A stretch of 51,128 bases of DNA from JACIWB01 sp038818725 (lineage in GTDB: Archaea; Thermoplasmatota; E2; UBA202; JdFR-43). Below are positions 23,416 to 31,187 of the stretch, in pieces. The stretch is from NCBI GenBank assembly GCA_038818725.1, contig JAWAYL010000005.1, positions 1-51,128 on the forward strand, read 5' to 3'. The position numbers were made by a program, and so were the translations under genes. The notes beneath the pieces are model-generated. The model was not told the DNA's origin and made no database searches. It was given only the letters and a program-made list of their open reading frames with translations. Within the stretch, counting starts at the first letter, position 1. Every line of letters starts with the position of its first letter.

Positions 23416-24062
23416 TAAGAAAAATCGTTTTACCAGGCTCTTTAGTAGGAGATAAAAGCAAGCTACCAGGTAAAGGGACATTTAGAGAAGGGGAAAATAT
23501 ATATTCTTCTCGCCTTGGTATTTTAGAGGAAAAGGGAAAATATGTAAATGTTATTCCTCTAAGTGGAGTATATATTCCAAATGTTGGTGATACAATAATA
23601 GGAATAGTTGAAGAAGTTTATAGGAATGGATGGATTATTGATATAAAATCGCCATATTCAGCTTTCCTATCAATAGAAAATTCTCCATGGGAAATGGGTT
23701 ATGGAGAAACATCAAAATATCTTAAAGAAAAGGACATAATAATAGGAATTATATCAAATGTTGATGAAGCAAAAAACATTGATGTTTCAATGAAAGATAA
23801 GCAGTGCAGAAAAATAGAGGATGGAATTGTGATTGACATACAGCCATCAAAAGTTCCTAGAGTGATAGGTAAAAAAGGATCGATGCTTTCTACTCTTAAA
23901 AGATATACTGGTTGCTGGATATTTGTAGGACAAAATGGAAGAATATGGCTAAAAGGAGAAGATGAAAAAGTTAATTTGGCTGTTGAAGCAATAAAGAAAA
24001 TTGAAAAAGAAGCTCACACCTTTGGACTAACTGAAAGAATTATAAAAATGTTAGGTGGTTAA
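23412..24062 (+). CDS. rrp4: Exosome RNA-binding subunit Rrp4
   Basis: 216 residues. N-terminal domain (VLPGSLVGDKSKLPGKGTF), central S1 domain (PNVGDTIIGIVEEVYRNGWI), and a C-terminal KH domain (VPRVIGKKGSMLSTLKRYTG). Rrp4 and Csl4 cap the hexameric Rrp41-Rrp42 ring and feed RNA into it. GKGT and the KH GKKG loop are classic Rrp4 features and separate it from Csl4, which has a zinc ribbon. Overlaps SBDS by 4 bp and directly abuts rrp41, which has a GGTGG Shine-Dalgarno site in the rrp4 end. Confidence 0.95.
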   Translation: MIRKIVLPGSLVGDKSKLPGKGTFREGENIYSSRLGILEEKGKYVNVIPLSGVYIPNVGDTIIGIVEEVYRNGWIIDIKSPYSAFLSIENSPWEMGYGETSKYLKEKDIIIGIISNVDEAKNIDVSMKDKQCRKIEDGIVIDIQPSKVPRVIGKKGSMLSTLKRYTGCWIFVGQNGRIWLKGEDEKVNLAVEAIKKIEKEAHTFGLTERIIKMLGG

Positions 24063-24761
24063 ATGAAAGATGGATTGAGAATTGATGGAAGAAGACCCGA
24101 TGAGCTAAGAAAAATAAAAATTGAGGCGGGAGTGCTTTATCGTGCTGATGGTTCATGTTATATAGAATGGGGAGGAAATAAAATACTTGCAGCAGTTTAT
24201 GGACCAAGAGAAGCACTGCCCCGCCATATTCAGAATCCAACAAAAGCACTTGTAAATGCAAGATATAATATGGCGTCTTTTAGCGTTGAAGAAAGGAAAA
24301 AGCCTGGTCCAGATAGGAGAAGTACTGAAATATCGAAGGTAATTTCAGAAGCGCTTGAAAGCGTAATTTTCACTGAGCTTTTTCCAAGAACAACCATTGA
24401 TATATGTATTGAAGTGCTAGATGCAGAAGCTGGCACAAGATGCGCGGGCCTTACAGCGGCGGGCGTTGCGCTGGCTGATGCGGGCATACCAATGCGTGAC
24501 ATACCTGTTGCGTGTGCGGCGGGTAAGGTTGATGGGGTTGTTGTTCTTGATTTGACCAGTGAAGAAGATAAGAAAGGGGAAGCGGACTTGCCTGTTGCAA
24601 TTGCCCCAAGAAATGAAGAGATTCTTTTGATGCAGATGGATGGACATCTTACATATAAAGAATTTGAAGAAGCTCTTGAACTAGCAATTAAAGGATGTAG
24701 GGAAGTGGCGAAATTGCAGAAAGAAGCATTGCTAAAGAAATATGCAAAAGAGGTGGAATGA
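24063..24761 (+). CDS. rrp41: Exosome catalytic subunit Rrp41
   Basis: 232 residues of the RNase PH fold, the phosphorolytic 3'-5' exonuclease subunit. Motifs: LRIDGRRPDELRKI, DGSCYIEWGGNKILAAVYGP, RYNMASFSVEERKKPGPDRR (RNA-binding arginines) and catalytic region DVLDLTSEED-like VVLDLTSEEDKKGEADLP with the catalytic Asp. The middle (about 24421-24540) switches to GC-rich codons over an Ala/Gly-rich stretch, a local feature also seen in other genes here. Abuts rrp4 and overlaps rrp42 by ATGA-type spacing. Confidence 0.96.
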   Translation: MKDGLRIDGRRPDELRKIKIEAGVLYRADGSCYIEWGGNKILAAVYGPREALPRHIQNPTKALVNARYNMASFSVEERKKPGPDRRSTEISKVISEALESVIFTELFPRTTIDICIEVLDAEAGTRCAGLTAAGVALADAGIPMRDIPVACAAGKVDGVVVLDLTSEEDKKGEADLPVAIAPRNEEILLMQMDGHLTYKEFEEALELAIKGCREVAKLQKEALLKKYAKEVE

Positions 24762-25549
24762 TGGATATATCTGATTTGGCAAGGTTATCAAGTGTTAAAA
24801 AGGATTATCTTTTAAAGCTTGCAAAAGAAGGCAAAAGATGTGATGGAAGAAAATTTGATGAATATAGGGAGATAAAAATTGAGAGAAATATTTTAAAAAA
24901 TGCGGAAGGCTCAGCAAGGGTAAAAATAGGAAATACAATGGTGGTAGCGGGAATAAAGCTTGAAGTTGGCGAGCCATACGCTGATTCCCCAGATAAAGGG
25001 GCTTTATCAACATCTGCTGAATTGCCTCCCTTGGCATCTCCAGAGTTTGAGCCAGGCCCTCCTACACCTGAGGCAATTGAGCTTGCAAGAGTTGTTGATC
25101 GAGGCATAAGAGAATCTGAATATATAGAAATGGAAAAACTCTGCATAACTCCTGGAGAAAAGGTATGGATTGTTTTTATTGATTTGCATGTTATAGATTA
25201 TGATGGGAATCTTTTTGATGCTTGCTTGCTCGCTGCTTCAGCCGCCTTGCAGAATGCAGTTATACCAAATGAGAGATTTGGGCTAGGAGAAAATATGCCT
25301 TTGCCTGTTAGAAGTCCGCCTGTGAGCTGCACATTTGTTAAGTTTGATAATGCAATAGTTGTTGATCCTTGTGCAGATGAAGAAGAAGCTGCTGATGCTA
25401 GATTTACCGTTACACTTGATGAGAAAGGGGATATAAGAGCAATGCAGAAAGGGCTTAGTGGGCGATTTACAATTGAGGAAATAAAAAATAATATAAAGCG
25501 TGCACAATTTCATGCAAGCAATATAAGAAAATTGCTGGTGATAAAATGA
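24758..25549 (+). CDS. rrp42: Exosome subunit Rrp42
   Basis: 263 residues of the RNase PH fold, inactive partner that forms the hexameric ring with Rrp41 and contributes RNA-binding residues. Motifs: GKRCDGRKFDEYREIKIERN, then VVAGIKLEVGEPYADSPDKG, PELPPL-like AELPPLASPEFEPG, and VWIVFIDLHVIDYDGNLFDA. The catalytic Asp pair of Rrp41 is not preserved, as normal for Rrp42. A GAGGTGG Shine-Dalgarno is in the end of rrp41. Overlaps rpl37Ae by 4 bp. Confidence 0.96.
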   Translation: MMDISDLARLSSVKKDYLLKLAKEGKRCDGRKFDEYREIKIERNILKNAEGSARVKIGNTMVVAGIKLEVGEPYADSPDKGALSTSAELPPLASPEFEPGPPTPEAIELARVVDRGIRESEYIEMEKLCITPGEKVWIVFIDLHVIDYDGNLFDACLLAASAALQNAVIPNERFGLGENMPLPVRSPPVSCTFVKFDNAIVVDPCADEEEAADARFTVTLDEKGDIRAMQKGLSGRFTIEEIKNNIKRAQFHASNIRKLLVIK

Positions 25550-25812
25550 GGACAAAGAAAGTTAAATCTGCAGGTAAATTTGGAGCAAGATATGGAGTTA
25601 AAACCCGCCATATATACCGTGAGATAGATGAAAAGCAGAGACAAAAATATTTATGCCCAAAATGCGGGAGAAAAGCAGTAAAGCGAGAAAGCACAGGAAT
25701 ATGGGTATGCAGAAAATGCGATGCAAAGTTTGCTGGAGGAGCATATATACCAGAAACAATAGTTAAAAAAAGCGTTGATCAGACAATAAAAAGCATATTG
25801 GGTGAAGCATGA
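25546..25812 (+). CDS. rpl37ae: Ribosomal protein L37Ae (L43e)
   Basis: 88 residues. The N-terminal KKVKSAGKFGARYGVKTRH is the family signature, and the zinc finger CPKCGRKAV ... WVCRKCDAKFAGGAY has the four cysteines. Large-subunit protein. Overlaps both rrp42 and rpoP by 4 bp. Its position after rrp42 is the conserved order of the archaeal exosome superoperon described by Koonin and colleagues. Confidence 0.96.
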   Translation: MRTKKVKSAGKFGARYGVKTRHIYREIDEKQRQKYLCPKCGRKAVKRESTGIWVCRKCDAKFAGGAYIPETIVKKSVDQTIKSILGEA

Positions 25813-25949
25813 TAATTTATGTATGTGGTAAATGTGGTGAAAGAGTAGAAATTGATTTTGAAAGAATGGGGATGAGATGCCCTAAATGTGGGGGAAAAAT
25901 ATTTTATAAGGAAAGAGGGCCCATTGCAAAAGATATAAAAGCAAGATGA
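25809..25949 (+). CDS. rpoP: DNA-directed RNA polymerase subunit P (RpoP/Rpc10)
   Basis: A 46-residue gene, easily missed for its size. Translation from ATG 25809 gives MIIYVCGKCGERVEI at the start and MRCPKCGGKIFYKERG in the middle, with zinc ligands Cys6, Cys9, Cys24 and Cys27, and ends KDIKAR. This matches the small zinc-binding archaeal RNA polymerase subunit P. The ATG overlaps the L37Ae stop (ATGA) and the stop overlaps the next ATG, exactly the superoperon layout. Confidence 0.95.
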   Translation: MIIYVCGKCGERVEIDFERMGMRCPKCGGKIFYKERGPIAKDIKAR

Positions 25950-26164
25950 ACATAAACCTTGAAATAGATGGCAAATATAATGATTTAATTTTAAATGCTT
26001 TAAAAGGTGAAATTACTCCTAATGCTGATGTTAAAATTTATAAAAAAGAAAAAAAATTATATATTGAAATTGAGACAAAAAGCATATCAAATGCAAGAGC
26101 TGCAATCAATTCTTTCGCAAGATGGATTGATATGGTTGAAAAAATTGCATCATTTATTTTTTAA
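25946..26164 (+). CDS. pcc1: KEOPS complex subunit Pcc1
   Basis: 72 residues with the alpha-beta Pcc1 fold. The C-terminal helix pair SISNARAAINSFARWIDMVE is the conserved dimerisation and Kae1-binding part. KEOPS makes the t6A37 tRNA modification. It is coupled to rpoP by ATGA and closes the superoperon here. Prefoldin beta, which often follows in other archaea, is not present; instead a convergent 2TM gene overlaps the end of pcc1 by 15 bp. Confidence 0.88.
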   Translation: MNINLEIDGKYNDLILNALKGEITPNADVKIYKKEKKLYIEIETKSISNARAAINSFARWIDMVEKIASFIF

Positions 26165-26413
26165 TTTTTCATACTCTTTTTTTACCAATTTGTCAACAAA
26201 AGTTGATGAAAAAGCATGAATAAAATGGGTTATTAAACCTATGCCCCATCCAAATAAGGAAAAGATAAACCACGGGAATTTTTTATCAGATGAAAAATAC
26301 CAGATTATAAAAAGAAAAATATTTACAACTATGTAAATTAGAAGATGAGTATAAAATGCTATTTTTCCTTCTGCTCTTTTTATGGCTATTCTTTCTAACT
26401 CATCGATTTTCAT
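26150..26413 (-). CDS. Small 2TM-domain membrane protein
   Basis: 87 residues. Pattern of the 2TM family: a basic amphipathic start (IDELERIAIKRAEGKIAFYTHLL, in pieces IAIKRAEGKIAFYTHL), helix one YIVVNIFLFIIWYF, a short loop, helix two PWFIFSLFGWGIGLITHFIH and a charged tail. The family is widespread in bacteria and archaea and has no known function, though it is sometimes fused to sensor kinases. Divergent from mazG through a 48-bp spacer with a single central TATA element. Confidence 0.78.
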   Translation of the reverse strand: MKIDELERIAIKRAEGKIAFYTHLLIYIVVNIFLFIIWYFSSDKKFPWFIFSLFGWGIGLITHFIHAFSSTFVDKLVKKEYEKLKNK

Positions 26414-26430
26414 TTATATAATAAACAAAA

Positions 26431-26440
26431 TTTTTATAAA
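26431..26440. promoter_or_regulatory. Single symmetric TATA box between the 2TM gene and mazG
   Basis: TTTTTATAAA (palindromic core TTTATAAA) is the only strong TATA element in the 48-bp spacer. Its centre is about 26 bp from the mazG ATG (26462) and about 23 bp from the ATG of the minus-strand 2TM gene (26413). Both are leaderless spacings, so one TBP site could serve both directions. Confidence 0.5.
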
Positions 26441-26461
26441 AGGCTTTTCAAATTTTTGGTT

Positions 26462-26779
26462 ATGAAAGAGTTTGATGAAATTATTGACGAAATAAAATTT
26501 TTTATAGAGGAAAGAGAATGGGATAAATATCATACTCCAAAAAATATAGCGATATCTATCTCTATAGAAGCAAATGAATTGCTCGAAAAGTTTCAATGGA
26601 ATGACTTGTCCTTTCAGGAGATAGTAAATGATAAAAAGATAAGAGAGGAAGTAGCAAATGAGTTAGCGGATGTTTTTATATATTCTCTTATTTTTTTAAT
26701 TAAAGCGAAAATGAATTTTGGAGAAATCATAAAAAAGAAAATGGAGAAAAATAGAGAAAAATATCCTATAAGCCAGTAG
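26462..26779 (+). CDS. MazG-like nucleotide pyrophosphohydrolase
   Basis: About 105 residues, an all-alpha NTP-PPase. The metal-binding motif is split as usual: EANELLEKFQW and EEVANELADVFIYSL supply the conserved EExxE and ExxD acidic residues. Likely hydrolyses (deoxy)nucleoside triphosphates to monophosphates as house-cleaning. ATG 26462 is chosen over TTG 26456 because it sits about 26 bp from a TATA box. Overlaps the convergent TldE gene by 14 bp. Confidence 0.85.
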   Translation: MKEFDEIIDEIKFFIEEREWDKYHTPKNIAISISIEANELLEKFQWNDLSFQEIVNDKKIREEVANELADVFIYSLIFLIKAKMNFGEIIKKKMEKNREKYPISQ

Positions 26780-28028
26780 TTATATTAACATTATTTACAA
26801 CTGCGTATGGCGAAAAAACTGGATGAGAAGTTTCCCACCAATATATCTGTTTTCTTTCTTTAGAAATCTCTTCTATATTTTTAAAAATTTTTTCAATATT
26901 GTCGCTTATTCTTATTCCTTTTAAAGCATATAAAATTTCTCCTTTCTTTACTAAAAATGCCATATCCCTTGCAACAGTAGAGAAATCTCCGGTGCGATAA
27001 TTATTAAATCTTGTATACCATAAATTTGTTATGAAAATCCCATCTAGCTCTTCTATAATTTCATCTTTTTTGCAATCTCCTTTTCTTATAATTGTATTCC
27101 AAGGAGTGGGAACAACTATTCCTGCGTTTCCTGTTGTATTTTTTCCATATTCTTTTGCAGTTGTGCTATTATGAAGATAATTTTTTAAAATTCCATCTTT
27201 AACTATAACTGTTTTTCTTGTAGCAACACCTTCATCATCAAATTTTCTTGAAAACAAACCATTTTTTTCAACTCCGCTATCATATATACTTATTTTTTCA
27301 TTTGCTATTTTTTTACCTATTTTTTTATCCATAAAAGAATAGCCAGATTTTACAAGAAACGCAGATGAAAAATCTGCAAAATTTGATGAAAGATTTGCAA
27401 ATGCAAGAGGAGAAAATAAAACCTTATATTTTCCTTCTTTAACTTTTTTAAATTTTATCTTTTGATTTATATATTCTTTCGCCTCCTCTATCTCTTTTTC
27501 ATCTATTTCATCTATTTTTCTTGAACAAAAGTTATAATGTTCTGATTTATTATTTTTTACCATTCTCGATGAGATATAAAACATGCTATTTTCATCTGAT
27601 TCATCTATACCTTTTGAATTCATTAATCTTATATTTTCTATTCTGCTATATAAAATCCCAGCGGTTTCTCCATCTGATAAATTTATAATCTTATTTGTAA
27701 TATCTAAAATTTTTTCTTCATCAATGACATTTCTATCAAAAATTTTTCTATTTGAATAATTTTTATCAACGCTTATTGAAAATGGTGAATAAGGAATAAA
27801 TTTAAAAAATTTTTTTGCATCTTCGATTCTTTTTTTAATTTTTTTTCTATCTGGATTTTCAATTGAAAATGCCATCTTTTTACCATCTTTATATAGAGTT
27901 AAATAAATTTCTCTCTTTTTCCATGTATTCAAAATTTCTACTTTATTTCTATAAAATCTAACCTGCTTTTCTATCGATTCTTTTTCCTTAATAATATATT
28001 CATCAAATTCTTTCAAATATTCAATCAT
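26766..28028 (-). CDS. TldE/PmbA family protein
   Basis: 420 residues of the PmbA-TldD fold. It lacks the HExxxH zinc motif of TldD and carries the TldE-like segments GVATRKTVIVKDGILKNYLHN, TTGNAGIVVPTPWNTIIRKG (in part) and FITNLWYTRFNNYRTGDFS. TldE pairs with TldD to make a heterodimeric zinc protease that digests unfolded peptides or matures small ribosomal peptides in bacteria. The gene overlaps tldD by 4 bp, supporting a complex. No peptide precursor gene is evident nearby, so a general proteolytic role is more likely. Confidence 0.88.
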   Translation of the reverse strand: MIEYLKEFDEYIIKEKESIEKQVRFYRNKVEILNTWKKREIYLTLYKDGKKMAFSIENPDRKKIKKRIEDAKKFFKFIPYSPFSISVDKNYSNRKIFDRNVIDEEKILDITNKIINLSDGETAGILYSRIENIRLMNSKGIDESDENSMFYISSRMVKNNKSEHYNFCSRKIDEIDEKEIEEAKEYINQKIKFKKVKEGKYKVLFSPLAFANLSSNFADFSSAFLVKSGYSFMDKKIGKKIANEKISIYDSGVEKNGLFSRKFDDEGVATRKTVIVKDGILKNYLHNSTTAKEYGKNTTGNAGIVVPTPWNTIIRKGDCKKDEIIEELDGIFITNLWYTRFNNYRTGDFSTVARDMAFLVKKGEILYALKGIRISDNIEKIFKNIEEISKERKQIYWWETSHPVFSPYAVVNNVNITTGL

Positions 28029-29365
28029 TTTATCCTCACATTTCTAAGCCTTATGTTTGCTCCTCCAGTAAAAACTTCCATATCCTGTATTGGCTCACTC
28101 TTTCCACATGTAGCTGGGTAAAATTCAATTTTCTTACCAACCGCATCAATCTTTGAAAAAATTTCAAAAGTAGAAAGCTCTATTGATGGATGTTTTGCAA
28201 TTCCTGAAATCTCGCCATTTTTTATTATATAAGCTTCATTTCCTACATATTTCTGATTTATTCTTTTATCATCTATATTCCATTCCATAAATGTTACCAT
28301 ATAAATGCCTTCCTTAATTTCCTCAACCATTTCCTCGAAATTATAATCACCTGGCTTGAAATATGTATTTGCCATTCTTATGATTGGCTCTTTTCCATAG
28401 CACGCTCTTGCAGATGCATTGCTTTTGCAATTCATTTCATATGCAGTTTGGCGATTATGCAAAAATTCATTTATTTTCCCTTCCTTAATTAATTCTCTTT
28501 TCCTTGCTTTAACTCCTTCATCATCATATTTATAGTAGCCATAAGCCTTCTCAATTAAAGGATTGTCTTCAATGCTCACCACTTCATTTGCAATTTTTTT
28601 ACCCAACATATTTTTCTTTATATATGACTTTCCCGCCTGCGCGAGCTCACGCCCCACTATGCGATCTGCTTCAAAGGGGTGGCCGCATCCTTCATGAGCA
28701 ATTAAACCGCTTATCATAGGGGCTAGAATTACATCTCCTATTTTTGGAGCTTTTTTTCCTTTTTTTATTTTTTTAAGGAAATTTATGTCTTCTTCCATTT
28801 TTTCCTCCACTTTCCATTCTTTAATCGCTTCACATCCTCCAGCATTTCCAAATTCTCTGCTCGCCTGCTCTTCATCAACTGTTATTAAATAGTGAAGATA
28901 AATCCTTGGAATTTTTGAATAAATTCTGCTTCCTTCGCTGTTCATATATATTTTTTCACTCTTTTTTTCTCTAAAATATATAAAATTTTTCTTATTTAAC
29001 CTACTTAAATCTTTCAATAAATCAATTTTTTCATCAGTTTGAAGAAATTTTCCCTTTATCCCATAACTATCTTCATTTACCTCTTCTTCGCTTAAAAAAA
29101 TTTTATTTTTCCCTCTCGCAGACTTTTCTGCTATTCTCAAGCCCTTTTTAATTTCTTTTTTATTAACAACATTCGATGAATAAAAGCCAATTCCAAAATC
29201 AATTACTCTTATTGAAAAACCATATTTTTCATCAATTTCAGTATCTACAAGCCCACCATCTACAAATGTAATTTCCTCTATCTTTTCCTTTTCTATCCTT
29301 ATTTCTGTATAATATTTTGAATTTTCTATTGCATATTCTGCAAGTTCAATCATTTCAGCTATCAA
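28025..29365 (-). CDS. tldD: TldD family zinc protease
   Basis: 446 residues. The metal motif HEGCGHPFEADRIVGRE (HExxxH, about residues 226-231 by position) identifies the catalytic TldD partner; a downstream DDEGVKARKRELIKEGKI and GGANIRLRNVRIK end are typical. The N-terminal FVDGGLVDTEIDEKYGFSIRV is also conserved. It overlaps the TldE gene and is itself overlapped by the end of the metallopeptidase gene (11 bp), so three genes share one transcription unit. The stretch around 28635-28675 that encodes IVGRELAQAGK uses GC-rich codons unlike its surroundings. Confidence 0.92.
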   Translation of the reverse strand: MIAEMIELAEYAIENSKYYTEIRIEKEKIEEITFVDGGLVDTEIDEKYGFSIRVIDFGIGFYSSNVVNKKEIKKGLRIAEKSARGKNKIFLSEEEVNEDSYGIKGKFLQTDEKIDLLKDLSRLNKKNFIYFREKKSEKIYMNSEGSRIYSKIPRIYLHYLITVDEEQASREFGNAGGCEAIKEWKVEEKMEEDINFLKKIKKGKKAPKIGDVILAPMISGLIAHEGCGHPFEADRIVGRELAQAGKSYIKKNMLGKKIANEVVSIEDNPLIEKAYGYYKYDDEGVKARKRELIKEGKINEFLHNRQTAYEMNCKSNASARACYGKEPIIRMANTYFKPGDYNFEEMVEEIKEGIYMVTFMEWNIDDKRINQKYVGNEAYIIKNGEISGIAKHPSIELSTFEIFSKIDAVGKKIEFYPATCGKSEPIQDMEVFTGGANIRLRNVRIK

Positions 29366-30677
29366 ATCTATTTAAAGCTATATTTCCCCAGTCATCATAA
29401 TCAAGAAATCCATGACTTCCATCTGAATAGTCAACAAGGCTAAAGGAATAGCGGTAATTCATGCAACTCTTATAATTTCCAAATAGCCAGTATTGCAACT
29501 GCCATGGAAAGCGAGTATGCTCATTATCTATACCAAAATATCCATTCAAACCAAGTTGATGCCCAAGTTCATGCATGAAAAGGCTCGCATGCGAAACAAT
29601 TTGTCTCCCTAGCGAGGGTCTCCATTTCTGAATATAGTAGCTTGCTAGCACAAAAGCATCTCTCTTAAAATTCATCCCGCCCGCGGGGCGGCGCCAGAAT
29701 TCAATCTCATGGCATATTATTGCATAGTGAAAAACACCTTTTCTTGGATTATTAGGCTGATTGTGTAGGAAATATTTTTGATATATTTCATTTAACTCAT
29801 CAAAGTCAAGAGATGAATCATATGGAATTATGTCCATTTTCTCAATTATTCCATTATCTATGAAAAGCATTATATTTTTCTTTGAAAATGAAGAATAAAG
29901 CATTTGAATTGATTTTTCTGGCATTATATGTTTTATTCCATTATATTCTTCCATATAATCAACTTCAATATATATATCCTGCCTAAAAGGATCTGAAAAC
30001 CATTCGCTCAACATATATTCTTCATCATTCTGCAATCCATCATTATCTTCGTCGAGAAAAGAATGATTTTCTGGTAAAAAAGGATTGTAGCCATATTTAT
30101 CTTCCCATTCTATAGCTACGCCATCATTATCATAATCTGTTCCATAATCACTTACATAGGGATTAGTATGATAAATATTTACTTCCTCCCAGTAAGTTAA
30201 TCCATCATTATCATAATCATTATATATTATATCAAACCATATTTCATAATCATATTCATTTATTTTGCCATCACTGCATCCACTTGCGTGCCCATATCCA
30301 TCTTCATCTTTAAGAAAATCATCTCCTCGCCAATTTCCTCTCTTTGTATCTATCTCTATATTTAAAATTCCATCATCAGGCGTAATATATCCTCTTTTTT
30401 CCCCTTCAAATATTTCAATTGAAATGCTTATCTTATCTTTATCATCCTTTATTTTGAATTCTTTCGATGCTCTTATGATTAAATCACATCCATTAAGCTT
30501 TGTTTCCCATTTTTCTCCTTCGACATTTACTATTATTGAAAAATTTGGTTGCTCATCGCTTATATATACTTTCCTTACTCTTTCTATGGTTATTTTCAAC
30601 AAATTTTCACTATCTTTAGATATAACATATGCTGGCGCAACCATCAAAAAAGCAATTATAATTGCTATCTTTTTCAT
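29355..30677 (-). CDS. Secreted zinc metallopeptidase with calcium-repeat region
   Basis: 440 residues. Signal peptide MKKIAIIIAFLMVAPAYVIS. Residues about 105-235 have Asp/Asn-rich calcium-binding turns (DYDNDGLTYWEE, DYDNDGVAIEWEDKYG, DEDNDGLQNDEE) like thrombospondin type 3 repeats. The catalytic domain holds HELGHQLGLNGYFG (His369, Glu370, His373) and a Met-turn-like CMNYRYSFS. The metzincin third ligand expected three residues after the Gly is not His; His387 or a later residue may take that role. Likely degrades extracellular protein. It shares its mRNA with tldD/tldE. Confident as a secreted HExxH protease; exact family uncertain. Confidence 0.78.
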   Translation of the reverse strand: MKKIAIIIAFLMVAPAYVISKDSENLLKITIERVRKVYISDEQPNFSIIVNVEGEKWETKLNGCDLIIRASKEFKIKDDKDKISISIEIFEGEKRGYITPDDGILNIEIDTKRGNWRGDDFLKDEDGYGHASGCSDGKINEYDYEIWFDIIYNDYDNDGLTYWEEVNIYHTNPYVSDYGTDYDNDGVAIEWEDKYGYNPFLPENHSFLDEDNDGLQNDEEYMLSEWFSDPFRQDIYIEVDYMEEYNGIKHIMPEKSIQMLYSSFSKKNIMLFIDNGIIEKMDIIPYDSSLDFDELNEIYQKYFLHNQPNNPRKGVFHYAIICHEIEFWRRPAGGMNFKRDAFVLASYYIQKWRPSLGRQIVSHASLFMHELGHQLGLNGYFGIDNEHTRFPWQLQYWLFGNYKSCMNYRYSFSLVDYSDGSHGFLDYDDWGNIALNRFDS

Positions 30678-30716
30678 GTTTTAGAATATAAAATTCAGAT
30701 ATAAAAAATTAACTTG

Positions 30717-31187
30717 CTACTTTTCTTGAATTATCCTTATATTCCTTGCCTCCATTGCATATTTTGCTGGCAATCTTATTGTTATAACATTTGTTCTTCC
30801 TTTTTTTATTTTTTCTACTTTTGCATTACATATTTCATTTCCTTTTCTATCCAATGCTTTTACTATGCTTCCTTTTTCTGGCAAAGGAATAAATTCATAT
30901 GGCATGCTAACTAAAGCTTCATTTCCTTCTATTTTAACTAAAAATATAGCTAAGCCAGGACAAACTTCAATGCATTTTCCGCATCCAATACATTTTTCAT
31001 AATCAATTTCTGGCAACGCATTTATATCTTTCATTGAAATTGCTTTTTTTGGACAAGAATCAACGCATGGATTGCAAGGAATAGACTGGATGCATTCTAT
31101 TATTGCAACTCCTCTTTTCAATTGCTCCTCACTCGGCAATTTCAAATCACTCAATTCAAGGTATCCTTCCTTTTCCCATTTTTTCAT
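30717..31187 (-). CDS. Ferredoxin-like iron-sulfur subunit of a flavin dehydrogenase
   Basis: About 156 residues. Two 4Fe-4S motifs: CIQSIPCNPCVDSCPKKAI (slightly unusual spacing) and CIGCGKCIEVCP. The C-terminal half is a small beta-rich domain (IPLPEKGSIVKALDRKGNEI) that recurs in the electron-transfer subunits of archaeal and clostridial amino-acid or opine dehydrogenases. ATG 31187 is preferred to GTG 31196. It overlaps the flavoprotein gene by 32 bp, so both are translated together. Confidence 0.8.
   Translation of the reverse strand: MKKWEKEGYLELSDLKLPSEEQLKRGVAIIECIQSIPCNPCVDSCPKKAISMKDINALPEIDYEKCIGCGKCIEVCPGLAIFLVKIEGNEALVSMPYEFIPLPEKGSIVKALDRKGNEICNAKVEKIKKGRTNVITIRLPAKYAMEARNIRIIQEK

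Noticed and set aside
25820..26220. Additional frame overlapping pcc1 (26007-26219)
   Set aside because: It is an alternate frame of pcc1 with low-complexity Leu/Lys sequence and no start support.
26766..29365. TldD/TldE as part of a peptide antibiotic cluster
   Set aside because: No small precursor peptide or modifying enzyme is evident nearby.
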